In this document: in pieces, positions 54,212-63,040 of the stretch
Layout: every line of letters starts with the position of its first letter
Numbering within the stretch: the first letter of the stretch is position 1
Origin: Desulfovibrio psychrotolerans
GTDB taxonomy: Bacteria > Desulfobacterota > Desulfovibrionia > Desulfovibrionales > Desulfovibrionaceae
NCBI RefSeq assembly: GCF_013340305.1
Contig: NZ_BLVP01000007.1
Location: 186,001-250,000 of the forward strand
Direction: 5' to 3'
Length of the DNA stretch: 64,000 nt
The notes under the pieces: model-generated
What the model was told of the DNA's origin: nothing
Seen by the model: the letters and a program-made list of their open reading frames with translations, nothing else
Databases searched by the model: none
Made by a program: the position numbers and the translations under genes

Positions 54212-54648
54212 GGATGTCATCTCCTCCTTCGAAACGGTATTTGAAAAATACAAGCAATCTGGATGGCCGGACCGCATGCATGTGGCAACCACACGCCGCA
54301 CACCCATCCAGCCCCGATTTGGAACACCCCGCCTACTACAAACCATGTGCCAAGAGGCGCAATCTCGATAACCCGCTAAAATAATGCGACTACATCACCA
54401 GACCACGCTTATCAGCCCGCAAACACGGCATTGCGGTGCAAACTCGTGTTTACACCGCATCCGGCAATGCGGCTATGCACCTCACGACAAAACGCAGGGC
54501 AGGCGTTCAAAAACGGCGTGCCCACCCGCTCAATTTGTGAAACTGCACACAACGCGCTCTCATAAAAATCTGCTTGCCAAGGTCGTGTCATTTCGCTAAG
54601 AAAGCACCTCGGCACAAGGCGGAGCATTCCGCCAAACTGCCCTTCCGT
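54212..54648. other. Intergenic region with nested palindrome upstream of exporter
   Basis: These 437 bases hold no supported gene. TGCGGTG (54432-54438) and CACCGCA (54453-54459) enclose AAAC/GTTT, making a tight hairpin. GCATTGC (54428-54434) also matches GCAATGC (54464-54470) as an alternative outer arm. No sigma54 -24/-12 pair with correct spacing was found upstream of the exporter, although a sigma54 regulator is encoded nearby. Confidence 0.5.
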
Positions 54649-54735
54649 GCCCAAGTGGTGGAATTGGTAGACACGCTAGGTTCAGGGTCTAGTGAGGGTT
54701 CCCTCATGGAGGTTCGAGTCCTCTCTTGGGCACCA
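54649..54735 (+). tRNA. tRNA-Leu(CAG)
   Basis: The 87 bases include an encoded CCA. Acceptor stem GCCCAAG/CTTGGGC, anticodon arm CTAGG-TTCAGGG-TCTAG with CAG in the loop, a long variable arm, and T-loop GTTCGAGTC are present. Confidence 0.96.
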
Positions 54736-54746
54736 CGGAAAAAGTG

Positions 54747-54775
54747 AAAGGCTCCGGCGCATGCCGGAGCCTTTT
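54747..54775 (+). terminator. tRNA-Leu terminator
   Basis: AAAGGCTCCGGC pairs with GCCGGAGCCTTTTT over a short loop, 11 bases after the CCA. Confidence 0.9.
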
Positions 54776-54909
54776 TCGTTGGCCTTCTTCCACCTGCTGC
54801 TGCATGCCCCCCCCCTCAACCATACCCGCACCCGGCAAATACTGCCCCGGAATGCATTTTGCTTATTTGACGCAGGCCCATATACATACAACGATATTGG
54901 AGCAGCGTC

Positions 54910-55542
54910 ATGAGCATTACCCTTATTACAACCCCCAACTACTGGAAAACGTCCCGGAAGAACACGTCCGCAACTCCCGCGGCCAAGGAAACGTTTGCCG
55001 CGCTGTTTGATGAAAAGCCCAACGGCACGGCAACCTCCCTTTCTGAACAGCAGGCAGCAACGGCGGGAACAGACAAGGCACCTTCCATTGAATATTACGC
55101 CGCACAGGCACGGGCGCACCGCGAAGCCCAAGTGGCGGCTGATATCTCCGGCAAAGGGGAATACACACCTTATTTCATACCGCGCACCAGCCCTCTGCCG
55201 TCCGGTGTAACCGCCGCAGAGGCGGATACCCGCCCGGAATTTTTTCAGGGCCGGGAGGTGGTGGGATACATGAACGAACTGCCGGTAACGGAAGAAAGTC
55301 CCGAAGAAGAAGCAGCCGCCGTGGCTGACCTTACAGCGCGCATGCTCGCAAGGGGGCAGCGGGAAGATGAACTTGTCTTCATCAAGGTGAACAAACCGGT
55401 CTTTGAAGAGCCTACAGGCCCCCTCATCGGACACCATGTGGCCACGGCAGTAATGCTCACAATCCCCCTCCTGCAACCCGAAAGCCTGCCCAGGGCCGCT
55501 GCCGAACTGCAGCACGCCTTCAACACAAAGCATCCCGCGTAG
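54910..55542 (+). CDS. Hypothetical protein, family not recognised
   Basis: The 210-residue soluble protein begins MSITLITTPNYWKTSRKNTS with a GGAG-type site before the ATG. It is rich in Ala, Glu and Thr, with a disordered first ~60 residues. A helical acidic region (EESPEEEAAAVADLTARMLA near 128-148) and the segment EDELVFIKVNKPVFEEPTGP follow. There is no signal peptide, membrane segment or cofactor motif. It stands alone between tRNA-Leu and the convergent Dus gene. Codon use is normal for the window, which supports it being a real gene. Confidence 0.55.
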   Translation: MSITLITTPNYWKTSRKNTSATPAAKETFAALFDEKPNGTATSLSEQQAATAGTDKAPSIEYYAAQARAHREAQVAADISGKGEYTPYFIPRTSPLPSGVTAAEADTRPEFFQGREVVGYMNELPVTEESPEEEAAAVADLTARMLARGQREDELVFIKVNKPVFEEPTGPLIGHHVATAVMLTIPLLQPESLPRAAAELQHAFNTKHPA

Positions 55543-55602
55543 CTGCCAAGGTGCGGGTGGCACTCTGCCGCAGCTCCTGCGGCATCTGGGCGCACCACAG
55601 CG

Positions 55603-56688
55603 CTACATGGTAAACATGAGCATGTTGGGACGGGGAGAGATGTCCGGCACCACGGCAAATTCGCGCTCGGCGTTTTCCCGCATGCGCTCCATGGTCTCAC
55701 CGGCTATCAGCCTGCCGAACAGGCGGTTGCCATACGTAAAGTTCGCCGCGTAATACAGAGCGAACTTCTTATACAGCTTAATGGCGCGGGTGGGTATATT
55801 CCACCGTTCCAGCGCCTCAAAAAAATCGAACAAGGTTTCGCGATATGTCTCCGGTGTGGGAACAAACCCGCGCGTCCACTCCGCGAAGACCCACGGGCGG
55901 GCAATACCCATGCGCCCCAGCGCCACACCGTCGCAGCCGGTTTCGTCCAGCATCTTCCGGCAATCGTCCACGGTAAACACGTTGCCGTTGCCAAAAACAG
56001 GCACGGTCACGGCCTCCTTCACCAGACGTATGTGGTCCATCAGCGGCGGCCTGCTGCGCCTGTCCGGGGCTACGCGCGGGTGAAAGGTCAGCGCGTCCGC
56101 CCCCGCCTGCTCCAGCATCCGGGCAAAAGCCACGGCGGGTGCCGGGTCAGGCTGCCAGCCGGTACGCAGCTTCACGGTCACGGGAATATCCACTGCGGCG
56201 CGCACCTTCTCCACCATGCGGCAGGCCCGCTCCGGGTCGCGCAGCAGGTCAGCCCCGCAGCCCTTGTAGACAATGGGAGCCACAGAGCACCCCATATTCA
56301 GGTCCACTCCCCAGAACCCTTCCGCCTGAATCCGCTCGGCCGCCAGCGCCATATCGTCAGGGTCCGCCCCGAAAATCTGACAAACCAGCGTGCCAAGCTC
56401 CTCCTGCCGCCAGCTGAACACGGGAGAAACAGACGGCTTTTCCGTAGGCACGGCACGGGCGCTGCACATGCCCGTAAACTGCAACCCCCAGCCCCCGAAC
56501 CGGCCGGCCACCTCGCGGAAGGCCGCGTGTCCCAGCCCCGCCATGGGCGCAAGGCACAGGCGGCTTTCCAGTTGCCGCCCCCGTATGGTCAGGGGTTCTC
56601 GCAACCGCGCCGCAAGAGAAGCGGCGGCACCACTTGCGCCGCCGCCGGAACGGCTTTCGCCGTCAACATCCGCAGAAATTCCTGTCAT
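55603..56688 (-). CDS. tRNA-dihydrouridine synthase
   Basis: The 361-residue flavoenzyme reduces uridines in the tRNA D-loop. After a Gly/Ala/Ser-rich N-terminal extension of ~35 residues come LCLAPMAGLGHAAFREVAGR (FMN site), LVCQIFGADPDDMALAAERI, the catalytic Cys in DLNMGCSVAPIVYKGCGADL, VTVKLRTGW, ALTFHPRV and PVFGNGNVFTVDD with GRMGIARPWVF. The substrate-proton-donor Cys and the FMN-binding Lys and His are present. It cannot be assigned safely to DusA, B or C. The phosphoesterase gene lies upstream on the same strand, 15 bases away. Confidence 0.92.
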   Translation of the reverse strand: MTGISADVDGESRSGGGASGAAASLAARLREPLTIRGRQLESRLCLAPMAGLGHAAFREVAGRFGGWGLQFTGMCSARAVPTEKPSVSPVFSWRQEELGTLVCQIFGADPDDMALAAERIQAEGFWGVDLNMGCSVAPIVYKGCGADLLRDPERACRMVEKVRAAVDIPVTVKLRTGWQPDPAPAVAFARMLEQAGADALTFHPRVAPDRRSRPPLMDHIRLVKEAVTVPVFGNGNVFTVDDCRKMLDETGCDGVALGRMGIARPWVFAEWTRGFVPTPETYRETLFDFFEALERWNIPTRAIKLYKKFALYYAANFTYGNRLFGRLIAGETMERMRENAEREFAVVPDISPRPNMLMFTM

Positions 56689-56703
56689 GCCCGCACCCGA
56701 TAA

Positions 56704-57264
56704 TCAGGCGGTTCCCGCTTTTGGCAGGCCGCGCTCCAGCACCACTTCGCCATCCAGCGTCAGCACGCGAAACACCCCGTCCTCATACAGCCCGTACGAG
56801 GGTTCGTTGCCCTCCTTGGGCAGCGAGCACGAGCCGGGATTCCATATCCCCACCCCGCCGCGCTCACGCGCCTGCGGCACGTGGGTATGCCCGTACACCA
56901 GCACGTCACCGCCATTCAGGGGCGGCATGTTGTCTTCGTGCCACAGGTGCCCGTGGGTCAAAAACAGCCTGTGCCCGTCCACGAACAGCCACGAAAAATC
57001 GCTCCGTGCAGGAAACTCCAGCAGGGTCTGGTCCACCTCGCTGTCGCAGTTGCCGCGCACGGCGATAATCCTGTGCTTCCACAGATTCATGAACGCCGCC
57101 GTGGCTCTGGGATCATAGCCTTCCGGCAGGGGGTTACGCGGGCCGTGATACAGCACGTCGCCCAGCACAACCACGGCATCCGCCGTGTCCGCCCCGGCAG
57201 AGGCAAAAACGGTCCTTGCACGAGGCAAGGCCCCGTGTATATCTGAAATAAAAAGAATTTTCAT
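56704..57264 (-). CDS. YfcE-like metallophosphodiesterase
   Basis: The 186-residue protein has the calcineurin-like metal ligands in order: SDIHG near residue 7, LGDVLYHG near 34, RGNCD near 70, LTHGH near 103 and VYGHTHVP near 122. The segment PEGYDPRATAAFMNLWKHRI near residues 48-67 is typical of YfcE. E. coli YfcE hydrolyses phosphodiesters with Mn, but the natural substrate is unknown. It lies between the Dus gene and an hsp20 gene, all on the minus strand. Confidence 0.9.
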   Translation of the reverse strand: MKILFISDIHGALPRARTVFASAGADTADAVVVLGDVLYHGPRNPLPEGYDPRATAAFMNLWKHRIIAVRGNCDSEVDQTLLEFPARSDFSWLFVDGHRLFLTHGHLWHEDNMPPLNGGDVLVYGHTHVPQARERGGVGIWNPGSCSLPKEGNEPSYGLYEDGVFRVLTLDGEVVLERGLPKAGTA

Positions 57265-57282
57265 GAAGATACGAAGATGTTC

Positions 57283-57651
57283 CTATATGACTTCAATGCG
57301 GATGCGGCGCGGTTCCTGCGCCTCACGCCGGGGAATGTAGATGCTAAGCACACCGTTGGCAAGCTGTGCGCCTATATGACGCGTATCCATGTTGTCCGTC
57401 AGCGCGAACTGCGCATGGTACTCCACATCGCCAAACTCCATGGCGTGCACCCGCTCTCCGTTGCACAGCCCATGATTGGACCGCCCCTGAATGGAAAGCT
57501 CGTCATCCTCCACGTGCACGGAAAGGGCTTCCCGCGAAACGCCGGGCATGTCCAGATAAAGGTAGAAGCCGTCCTCGCGCTCCACAAAATCCGCTGCGGG
57601 ACGTATTCTGGGCGCTTTTCCGCAGCGCTCCGGTGTCTGGTTCTGATGCAT
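57283..57651 (-). CDS. Hsp20-type small heat shock protein
   Basis: The ATG at 57651 has GGGGG seven bases upstream and starts MHQNQTPERC; the upstream frame lacks homology and is left out. The product is 122 residues. The alpha-crystallin domain is present: FVEREDGFYLYLDMPGVS, LSVHVEDDELSIQGR and the C-terminal ANGVLSIYIPRRE (A-x-x-x-G-V-L motif). It lacks the usual C-terminal IxI tail except RIRIEVI, which could serve. Such chaperones bind unfolding proteins as oligomers. A second hsp20 gene lies just upstream on the same strand. Confidence 0.9.
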   Translation of the reverse strand: MHQNQTPERCGKAPRIRPAADFVEREDGFYLYLDMPGVSREALSVHVEDDELSIQGRSNHGLCNGERVHAMEFGDVEYHAQFALTDNMDTRHIGAQLANGVLSIYIPRREAQEPRRIRIEVI

Positions 57652-57818
57652 ATGGCCCCCTGAAAGACTGCTGAAAACGGCACCTGCCATGAATGGCGCA
57701 ACGCCTTTGCACCGCATCGCGCACACGCCGTACGCGGCACAGCGGCACAACGTTGGCCCCCGGCATCACGCCATGTCTGCCCAGCCTGTAAAAATGGATT
57801 CTCTCAATACTCCATCAG

Positions 57819-58226
57819 CTAGCGCGACTCAATGCGAATAGCCTGCGGGCGCACCGCAGAGGTTTTGGGCAAAACCACCTCCAGCACGCCGTCCTTCATG
57901 GTGGCGCGCACATCCTCCGCGCTCACGGGCACATTCACCCGCACCACGCGCTGAAACGGCCCCGTAGGCCGCTCCTGCCGGTAGTACTTCCCCTGCACGG
58001 GCTTAAGCTCCCCCTTCAGCACAAGCATCTTGTCCGTAAGGGTCAGCTCCACGTCCTCAAGGCGCGCGCCGGGAATAAGCGCACGCACCACCACGGTCCC
58101 GTCGCTTTCTCCGATATACAGGGGCGGAAAGGCCACCTGCCTGCCGCCCGCCGCATAGGGCTGGCTCACCTCGCCCATCATGCGGTCCAGCAGATGCGGA
58201 AAATCATAAAAAGAACCGAAGTCCAT
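57819..58226 (-). CDS. Hsp20-type small heat shock protein
   Basis: The ATG at 58226, preceded by GGAGGAG, gives 135 residues beginning MDFGSFYDFPHLLDRMMGEV. The alpha-crystallin domain runs from VAFPPLYIGESDGTVVVRAL through VELTLTDKMLVLKGE, GPFQRVVRVNVPVS and MKDGVLEVVLPKT. The tail AIRIESR carries an IxI-like motif. Together with the neighbouring hsp20 it forms a two-gene chaperone pair. An 11-bp tandem repeat lies 22 bases upstream of the start. No CIRCE element was found. Confidence 0.92.
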   Translation of the reverse strand: MDFGSFYDFPHLLDRMMGEVSQPYAAGGRQVAFPPLYIGESDGTVVVRALIPGARLEDVELTLTDKMLVLKGELKPVQGKYYRQERPTGPFQRVVRVNVPVSAEDVRATMKDGVLEVVLPKTSAVRPQAIRIESR

Positions 58227-58247
58227 GACCACTCCTCCTCGGCTCTC

Positions 58248-58280
58248 TGCCGTTCCTGTGCCGTTCCTGCACCGTTCCTG
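58248..58280. repeat. 11-bp tandem repeat upstream of hsp20
   Basis: Three 11-base units (TGCCGTTCCTG, TGCCGTTCCTG, CACCGTTCCTG) run without gaps. They lie in the leader or promoter region of the minus-strand hsp20 gene. A similar CCTGCAC-type 11-bp array is at 37018-37083. Confidence 0.8.
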
Positions 58281-58323
58281 CACGGAAAAGACGCATCGCA
58301 AACCCCTGCGCCCGCCCCGCCCG

Positions 58324-58545
58324 CTACTCCTTCACGCTCCGCACGCCCCGCGCCCAGCCGTCCGCGGGCACGCCTTCTTCTACCAGCATCACGGGAATAC
58401 CTTCCCGCACGGGATACACCACCCCGCAGACGGCGCAGGCAAGCCCTTCCACCTCGTGGTCCCGCTCAGGGGCAACCACGGGGGCAATGGCGCCCCGGCA
58501 CTTGGGGCAGGCCAAAATTTCCAGCAAATCCGAATTCATGGGCAC
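58324..58545 (-). CDS. Trm112/YcaR-family small zinc-binding protein
   Basis: GTG at 58545 lies six bases after AAGGAG and gives 73 residues; ATG at 58539 is the alternative. LEILACPKCRGAI near residue 8 and LACAVCGVVYPVREGIPVML near 34 give two CxxC pairs binding zinc, followed by the conserved YPVREGIPVML block of the UPF0434/Trm112 family. Trm112-like proteins activate methyltransferases in eukaryotes and archaea; the bacterial role is not settled. Confidence 0.88.
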   Translation of the reverse strand: MPMNSDLLEILACPKCRGAIAPVVAPERDHEVEGLACAVCGVVYPVREGIPVMLVEEGVPADGWARGVRSVKE

Positions 58546-58922
58546 AAAAAACTCCTTGCAGCACGGTGTTCCGGGTGCGGTGCGCACTCCGCCACCGCCT
58601 CGCGGTCCACAGGGCCGGATGACGATGCTGCCGCATCATACGCGCATGGCGTCCATTCCTCAAGGGGCCACTTACCCGGGTGCTGCAAAACTCCTTTCCG
58701 CAGGCATTCAAAAACAACGGGGCACCGGGGGCAAGACAGACAGACAAGGCAGGCGCAAAGAACTGCAACATTCACGGGGCGCACGGCAGACTCCCCTTTC
58801 TCCCCCCCCTGCGCACAGGTCAGGCGGATTTGACAGAGCCAACCCTGCAACGTACAGCCAAAGAACAGCGGCTCCCCCCACGGCAACAAAGAGCATCACG
58901 GCGCAGACCCAAGGGAACACCC
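58546..58922. other. Intergenic region between Trm112-like and PHP genes
   Basis: These 377 bases hold no supported gene; frames on both strands are low-complexity and lack ribosome binding sites. It must carry the promoters of the two divergent genes, but I saw no good hexamer pair. Confidence 0.5.
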
Positions 58923-59789
58923 ATGACACGCACCTACACCGACCTGCACACCCACTCCACCGCCTCCGACGGCAGCGACTCCCCCGAAGAACTCATCACC
59001 CTTGCCGCACGGTCAGGCGTAACCACCCTCGCCCTCACCGACCACGACACCACCGACGGCGTGGAAGAGGCCATGGAAGCCGGCAGACGGCACGGCGTGC
59101 GCGTCATTCCCGGCTGCGAACTCAGCGTCCGCACGGAACTGGGCGAACTGCACATTCTGGGATTGTGGGTCACGCCGCAAGCCCCCGTGCTCAGGCGCGC
59201 CATGACCGAACTGCGCAACCACCGCGATGCACGCAACACGCACATCGTGGACAAACTCCAGGAACTGGGCATGCGCATCACCTACCCGGAGGTGCTCGCC
59301 ATGGCGGGAGAAGGCTCGGTGGGCCGCCCGCATATCGCGCAGGTGCTCATGCGCAAGGGGTACGTGCGTTCCATGATGGAAGCCTTCGACCGGTTTCTGG
59401 GCGAACGGGGCCTCGCCCACGTGCCCAAAAAAGTGCTCTCCCCGGCAGAGGGTATATCCCTGCTCAAGGAAGAAGGTGCCACGGTATCGCTTGCCCACAT
59501 GTTCCTGCACGGCTACCCGGACCCGTGGCTGGAAGAGATGGTGGCCCAACTTGCCGCGCTGGGGCTGGACGCCATAGAAGCATACCATAGCGAGCACGAC
59601 GGCAGAGCCACCCGCAAGGCTGTGGACCTTGCCGTCCGTCACGGGCTTGCCCTTACCGGCGGTTCGGACTATCACGGCGCGGTCAAGCCCAACATTATGC
59701 TCGGCAGGGGAAAGGGCGGGCTGTACGTCCCGGATTTTGTGCTGGAAAACCTGCACGCCCTGCGCAGCGCACAGGGGCTTCCGGTCTGA
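58923..59789 (+). CDS. PHP-domain nucleotide phosphatase (RNase AM/TrpH type)
   Basis: The ATG at 58923 with AAGGGA upstream gives 288 residues beginning at the PHP fold. The metal-binding motifs are DLHTHSTASDGS (HxH) near residue 7, LTDHDTTDGV near 37, GCELSV near 63 and SDYHG near the C-terminus. Length and motif spacing match the bacterial 3',5'-nucleoside bisphosphate phosphatase / RNase AM family (YciV, formerly TrpH), which removes 5' nucleotides from short RNA and hydrolyses pAp. In a sulfate-metabolising cell, pAp removal is plausible, but this enzyme type is widespread. Confidence 0.88.
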   Translation: MTRTYTDLHTHSTASDGSDSPEELITLAARSGVTTLALTDHDTTDGVEEAMEAGRRHGVRVIPGCELSVRTELGELHILGLWVTPQAPVLRRAMTELRNHRDARNTHIVDKLQELGMRITYPEVLAMAGEGSVGRPHIAQVLMRKGYVRSMMEAFDRFLGERGLAHVPKKVLSPAEGISLLKEEGATVSLAHMFLHGYPDPWLEEMVAQLAALGLDAIEAYHSEHDGRATRKAVDLAVRHGLALTGGSDYHGAVKPNIMLGRGKGGLYVPDFVLENLHALRSAQGLPV

Positions 59790-59823
59790 ACATACGCCCC
59801 CGCATATCACGCCAGACACACTG

Positions 59824-59866
59824 CCATACCCACCGCCATAGCCACCACCATACCCACCACCATACC
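59824..59866. repeat. 12-bp repeat before the U32 peptidase gene
   Basis: Units CCATACCCACCG, CCATAGCCACCA, CCATACCCACCA and a partial CCATACC run directly up to the ATG at 59867. No ribosome binding site is seen in it, which is why the start at 59891 is preferred. Confidence 0.75.
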
Positions 59867-59890
59867 ATGATGACTAACGGAAAGACCTCC

Positions 59891-61342
59891 ATGCCCCATA
59901 CGCCCCCGCCCCATTCCGCCCCCGCGCATCCGCAACTGCCGGAACTGCTCTGCCCCGCCGGAGACATGGACAGGCTGGACGCCGCCCTCGCCTACGGGGC
60001 AGACGCCTGCTACCTTGGCGGCACATCGCTCAGCCTGCGCGCGGGCACCGGAGGCTTCAACGCCGCCGCCCTGTCCGAGGCATGCACCAAGGCCCACGCC
60101 CGCAACGCGTCCATTTATTTCACGCTGAACATCCTGCCCCATCAGACCCACCTGCCGGATGTAGCCGCCACGCTGGACATGCTGGCGCACTCCGCCGTAG
60201 ACGGCATCATCATCGCAGACCCCGGTGTCCTGCGCATGGCCCGGCGCATAGCCCCGCACAAACCCGTACACCTAAGCACGCAGGCGAACACCGCCAACAG
60301 CGAGGCCGTGGGCTTCTGGCACGATCTGGGCATCTCCCGCGTCAACCTTGCCCGCGAACTGAACGCCCCCACCATGCGCCAACTGGTACGGGCCTTTCCC
60401 GATATGGAATTCGAAGTCTTCGTACACGGAGCCATGTGCCTTGCCCTGTCGGGCCGATGCCTGCTTTCCGCGTGGCTGAACGGACGCCCCGCCAATCTGG
60501 GTGAATGCACCCATCCCTGCCGGTTCGAATACCGCGGGGTTTCCGCTGCCAATTCAGGCTATTCGGGCGGCTCAGGCGGCTCAGGCGGTTGCAGCAGTCA
60601 TGGCGGGCACGGCAATTCCGGGTACTCCGGGGCTTTCCCTACCGGAAACACCGTGGAGAACGCACAGGGCATACTTCATAGCTCCTGCATGGCAACAACG
60701 GGCATCCCCACAGCAACAGCCATCCCCCCACTGGCCGTGGAAGAAAAAACCCGCAGCGGGGCCGCCATGTGGGAAATAACCCGCGAGGAGCCGTACAGCG
60801 CGTTCTGGGCACCGGAAGATCTCTGCCTCGTCAAATATCTGCCGTGGTTCGTGCGCACGGGCATAGCCTCCCTGAAAATCGAAGGGCGCATGAAAACCCC
60901 CGGATACGTGGCCCACGTGGCAGATACCTACCGCACCGCGCTTAATGATGTCGCTGCGGGCAGGTTCCGCCCGCACCTCTACCTGCACGAATTGCAGAAC
61001 ACGGCCTCGCGCAATCTGGGCACAGGCTTTTTCCTGCCCGGCGGCAGACGCCGCTCCCTGCCCCCCCTGCCCGCCGGGGAACGCCGCCCCATTGTGGCGC
61101 AGGTGCGGGAACGGCTGGCGGACGATGCATGGCGCATAGCAGTGCGCTCACCGTGGGATGACGACCGCCCCGTGCAGCTCATGCTCCCCGGCCTGCGCAG
61201 GCCGGAAATATCCCCCGGAACATACGCCTTCGAAAACCACCGGGGCGAGGCCTGCCATCGCCTGAACCCCGGCACCGAGGCCCTGCTCCGCTGCACCGAC
61301 CCCGCCATGTCCGAGCTGGAACCGGGGCTGTTCATCCGTTAG
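59891..61342 (+). CDS. U32-family peptidase-like protein (TrhP/RlhA group)
   Basis: The start at 59891 has GGAAAG upstream and gives 483 residues; ATG at 59867 is an alternative without a site. ELLCPAGDMDRLDAALAYGA at the N-terminus, the Cys-rich block AMCLALSGRCLLSAW then GECTHPCRFEYRG near residue 190-213, and LKIEGRMKTPGYVAHVADTY near 325 are family marks. The four Cys may bind an iron-sulfur cluster; related proteins hydroxylate tRNA or 23S rRNA. A ~70-residue Gly/Ser-rich segment (GYSGGSGGSGGCSSHGGHG and beyond) interrupts the domain between the Cys block and EEPYSAFWAPEDLCLVKYLP. This insertion is unusual. Confidence 0.88.
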   Translation: MPHTPPPHSAPAHPQLPELLCPAGDMDRLDAALAYGADACYLGGTSLSLRAGTGGFNAAALSEACTKAHARNASIYFTLNILPHQTHLPDVAATLDMLAHSAVDGIIIADPGVLRMARRIAPHKPVHLSTQANTANSEAVGFWHDLGISRVNLARELNAPTMRQLVRAFPDMEFEVFVHGAMCLALSGRCLLSAWLNGRPANLGECTHPCRFEYRGVSAANSGYSGGSGGSGGCSSHGGHGNSGYSGAFPTGNTVENAQGILHSSCMATTGIPTATAIPPLAVEEKTRSGAAMWEITREEPYSAFWAPEDLCLVKYLPWFVRTGIASLKIEGRMKTPGYVAHVADTYRTALNDVAAGRFRPHLYLHELQNTASRNLGTGFFLPGGRRRSLPPLPAGERRPIVAQVRERLADDAWRIAVRSPWDDDRPVQLMLPGLRRPEISPGTYAFENHRGEACHRLNPGTEALLRCTDPAMSELEPGLFIR

Positions 61343-61456
61343 CATCTGTGCAGCACGGCATTTTTTGCAACCATCCCGGCAGGAGAACACAGCGGAACCA
61401 ACCCCGCCCCCTGTTCCGGCCTTGCCATGCCACCCTGCCAACGCTAGAGTCGCGCC

Positions 61457-63037
61457 ATGAAAGACCAGCACAACAGCGAGGAAACCCCGCCACGCCTCTC
61501 CCCGCGTGAGGATCATGACGTCCGCAGCTTTTTTGACAACGCTGCAGAGGGCATGTTCCGCAAATCGCGCACGGGCACCTTTCTGCTGGTCAATCCCGCT
61601 CTGGCCCGCATTTTCGGGTACGCCTCTCCCGGCGACATGCTCCGCCGCTTCCCGGAAGAACGCGCAAGCATCCTGCTGGATGCTCCCCGCTTTCTCTCCA
61701 TGCTGGAAACCTTGCGGGCGCACGGCAGCGTGCGCGACTTTGAAATGCAGTTCCGCCGCCGCGACGGCAGACTGGTCTGGGCACTCATAAACGCCCGCGC
61801 GGTGTACACCACAAAAGGCTCCATCCGCTATTACGAAGGCTCGCTGGTAGACATAACGCAGCGCAAAGAAGCAGAATTCCAGCGTCTCTTCATTGAGGAG
61901 CAGACGCGGCAGTCTCAGCGGCTGGAGGCCGTGAGCATCCTTGCGGGCGGCATGGCGGCAGACTTCGGCACCCTGCTCGCCCCTCTGGTGCGCAACGCAG
62001 AAGAAGCCCTGTACCGCGTGCCGGAAAACCACCCCGCGCACGGCAACCTGAACGCCGTGCTCGCCGCCGCCAATCGCGCCACCTCACTCATGCACCAGTT
62101 TCTGGCCATCAGCCGCCAGCGCGAGGGAGAAAAGCAGCCCATTCCCATTTCCCCGGTGATAACGGAAACGCTGGACGACCTGCGCCCCGCCCTGCCTCAG
62201 GGAGTGCGCCTGCACGAAGACCTTGCGGTCCAGCCCGATACCGTTCTGGCAGACGCCGCCCACATCCGGCAGGTGCTGGAAATCCTCATGAGCAACGCCG
62301 TACGGGCCGTGGACAACAACGGCGACATAACCGTAAGCCTGCGCAACGTGGAACTGGACGAACGCACGGCCGCCTTCCGCGCGGATCTCAGTCCGGGCCA
62401 TTATGTGCGTATGACCGTGCAGGACACCGGCTGCGGCATGAATGAGCAGACCGCCGCCCGCATCTTCGACCCCTTTTTCACCACGGTGGAAGGGGCACAG
62501 GGACTGGGCCTTTCCGTTGCACACGGCATCGCCCGCGCCCATGACGGCGGCATCACCGTGCTTTCCGAGCAGGGACTCGGCTCCACCTTCTGCCTGTATC
62601 TGCCCTGCCACGCGCGCGAGGTGGACCAGAGCCAGCCCCTCGGCCCCGCGCCCCGGCTGGGCAGCGAACGGATTCTGGTGGTGGACCCGGACCCCGGCGA
62701 ACTGCGCAAGTGGCGCGGCCTTCTGGCACCGCTGGGCTACCGTATGGATACCATTTCCGGCAGTGTAGAGGCCCTGCGGGTGTTCATGGAATCCGCCGCC
62801 ACCATAGACCTTGTGGTCACGGCCTTCTCCCTGCCGCAGATGAACGGCCTTGAACTTGCCCGCACCCTGCTGGGCATCCGCCCCGAGGTGCAGGTCGCCC
62901 TGTGCCGCGACCCGGCAGACCCGGTCACGCCGGACCTCGCCCGTGAATCAGGCGTCTGCTGCGTGGCCCGCAAGCCCATGGACACGCAGTCCCGGCTGCG
63001 CCTTCTGGAAACCGCGCTGGATGCAAGGCAGGAATAA
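61457..63037 (+). CDS. PAS-HATPase-REC hybrid kinase lacking both phosphoacceptor residues
   Basis: The 526-residue soluble protein has a PAS domain (~20-135), a dimerisation helix region (~150-225), an HATPase domain (~235-385) and a receiver-like domain (~404-520). The ATPase motifs are intact: MSNAVRAVDNNGD, VQDTGCGM and GLGLSVAHGI. The H-box reads ILAGGMAADFGTLL, where LAGGIAHDFNN is expected, so the His is Ala168. The receiver reads DLVVTAFSLPQMNG, where the Asp after Thr should stand, so it is Ala456. ATP binding may still be possible, but His-Asp phosphorelay is not. It is followed after 3 bp by a sigma54 regulator with a similarly altered receiver. Confidence 0.85.
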   Translation: MKDQHNSEETPPRLSPREDHDVRSFFDNAAEGMFRKSRTGTFLLVNPALARIFGYASPGDMLRRFPEERASILLDAPRFLSMLETLRAHGSVRDFEMQFRRRDGRLVWALINARAVYTTKGSIRYYEGSLVDITQRKEAEFQRLFIEEQTRQSQRLEAVSILAGGMAADFGTLLAPLVRNAEEALYRVPENHPAHGNLNAVLAAANRATSLMHQFLAISRQREGEKQPIPISPVITETLDDLRPALPQGVRLHEDLAVQPDTVLADAAHIRQVLEILMSNAVRAVDNNGDITVSLRNVELDERTAAFRADLSPGHYVRMTVQDTGCGMNEQTAARIFDPFFTTVEGAQGLGLSVAHGIARAHDGGITVLSEQGLGSTFCLYLPCHAREVDQSQPLGPAPRLGSERILVVDPDPGELRKWRGLLAPLGYRMDTISGSVEALRVFMESAATIDLVVTAFSLPQMNGLELARTLLGIRPEVQVALCRDPADPVTPDLARESGVCCVARKPMDTQSRLRLLETALDARQE

Positions 63038-63040
63038 CCC

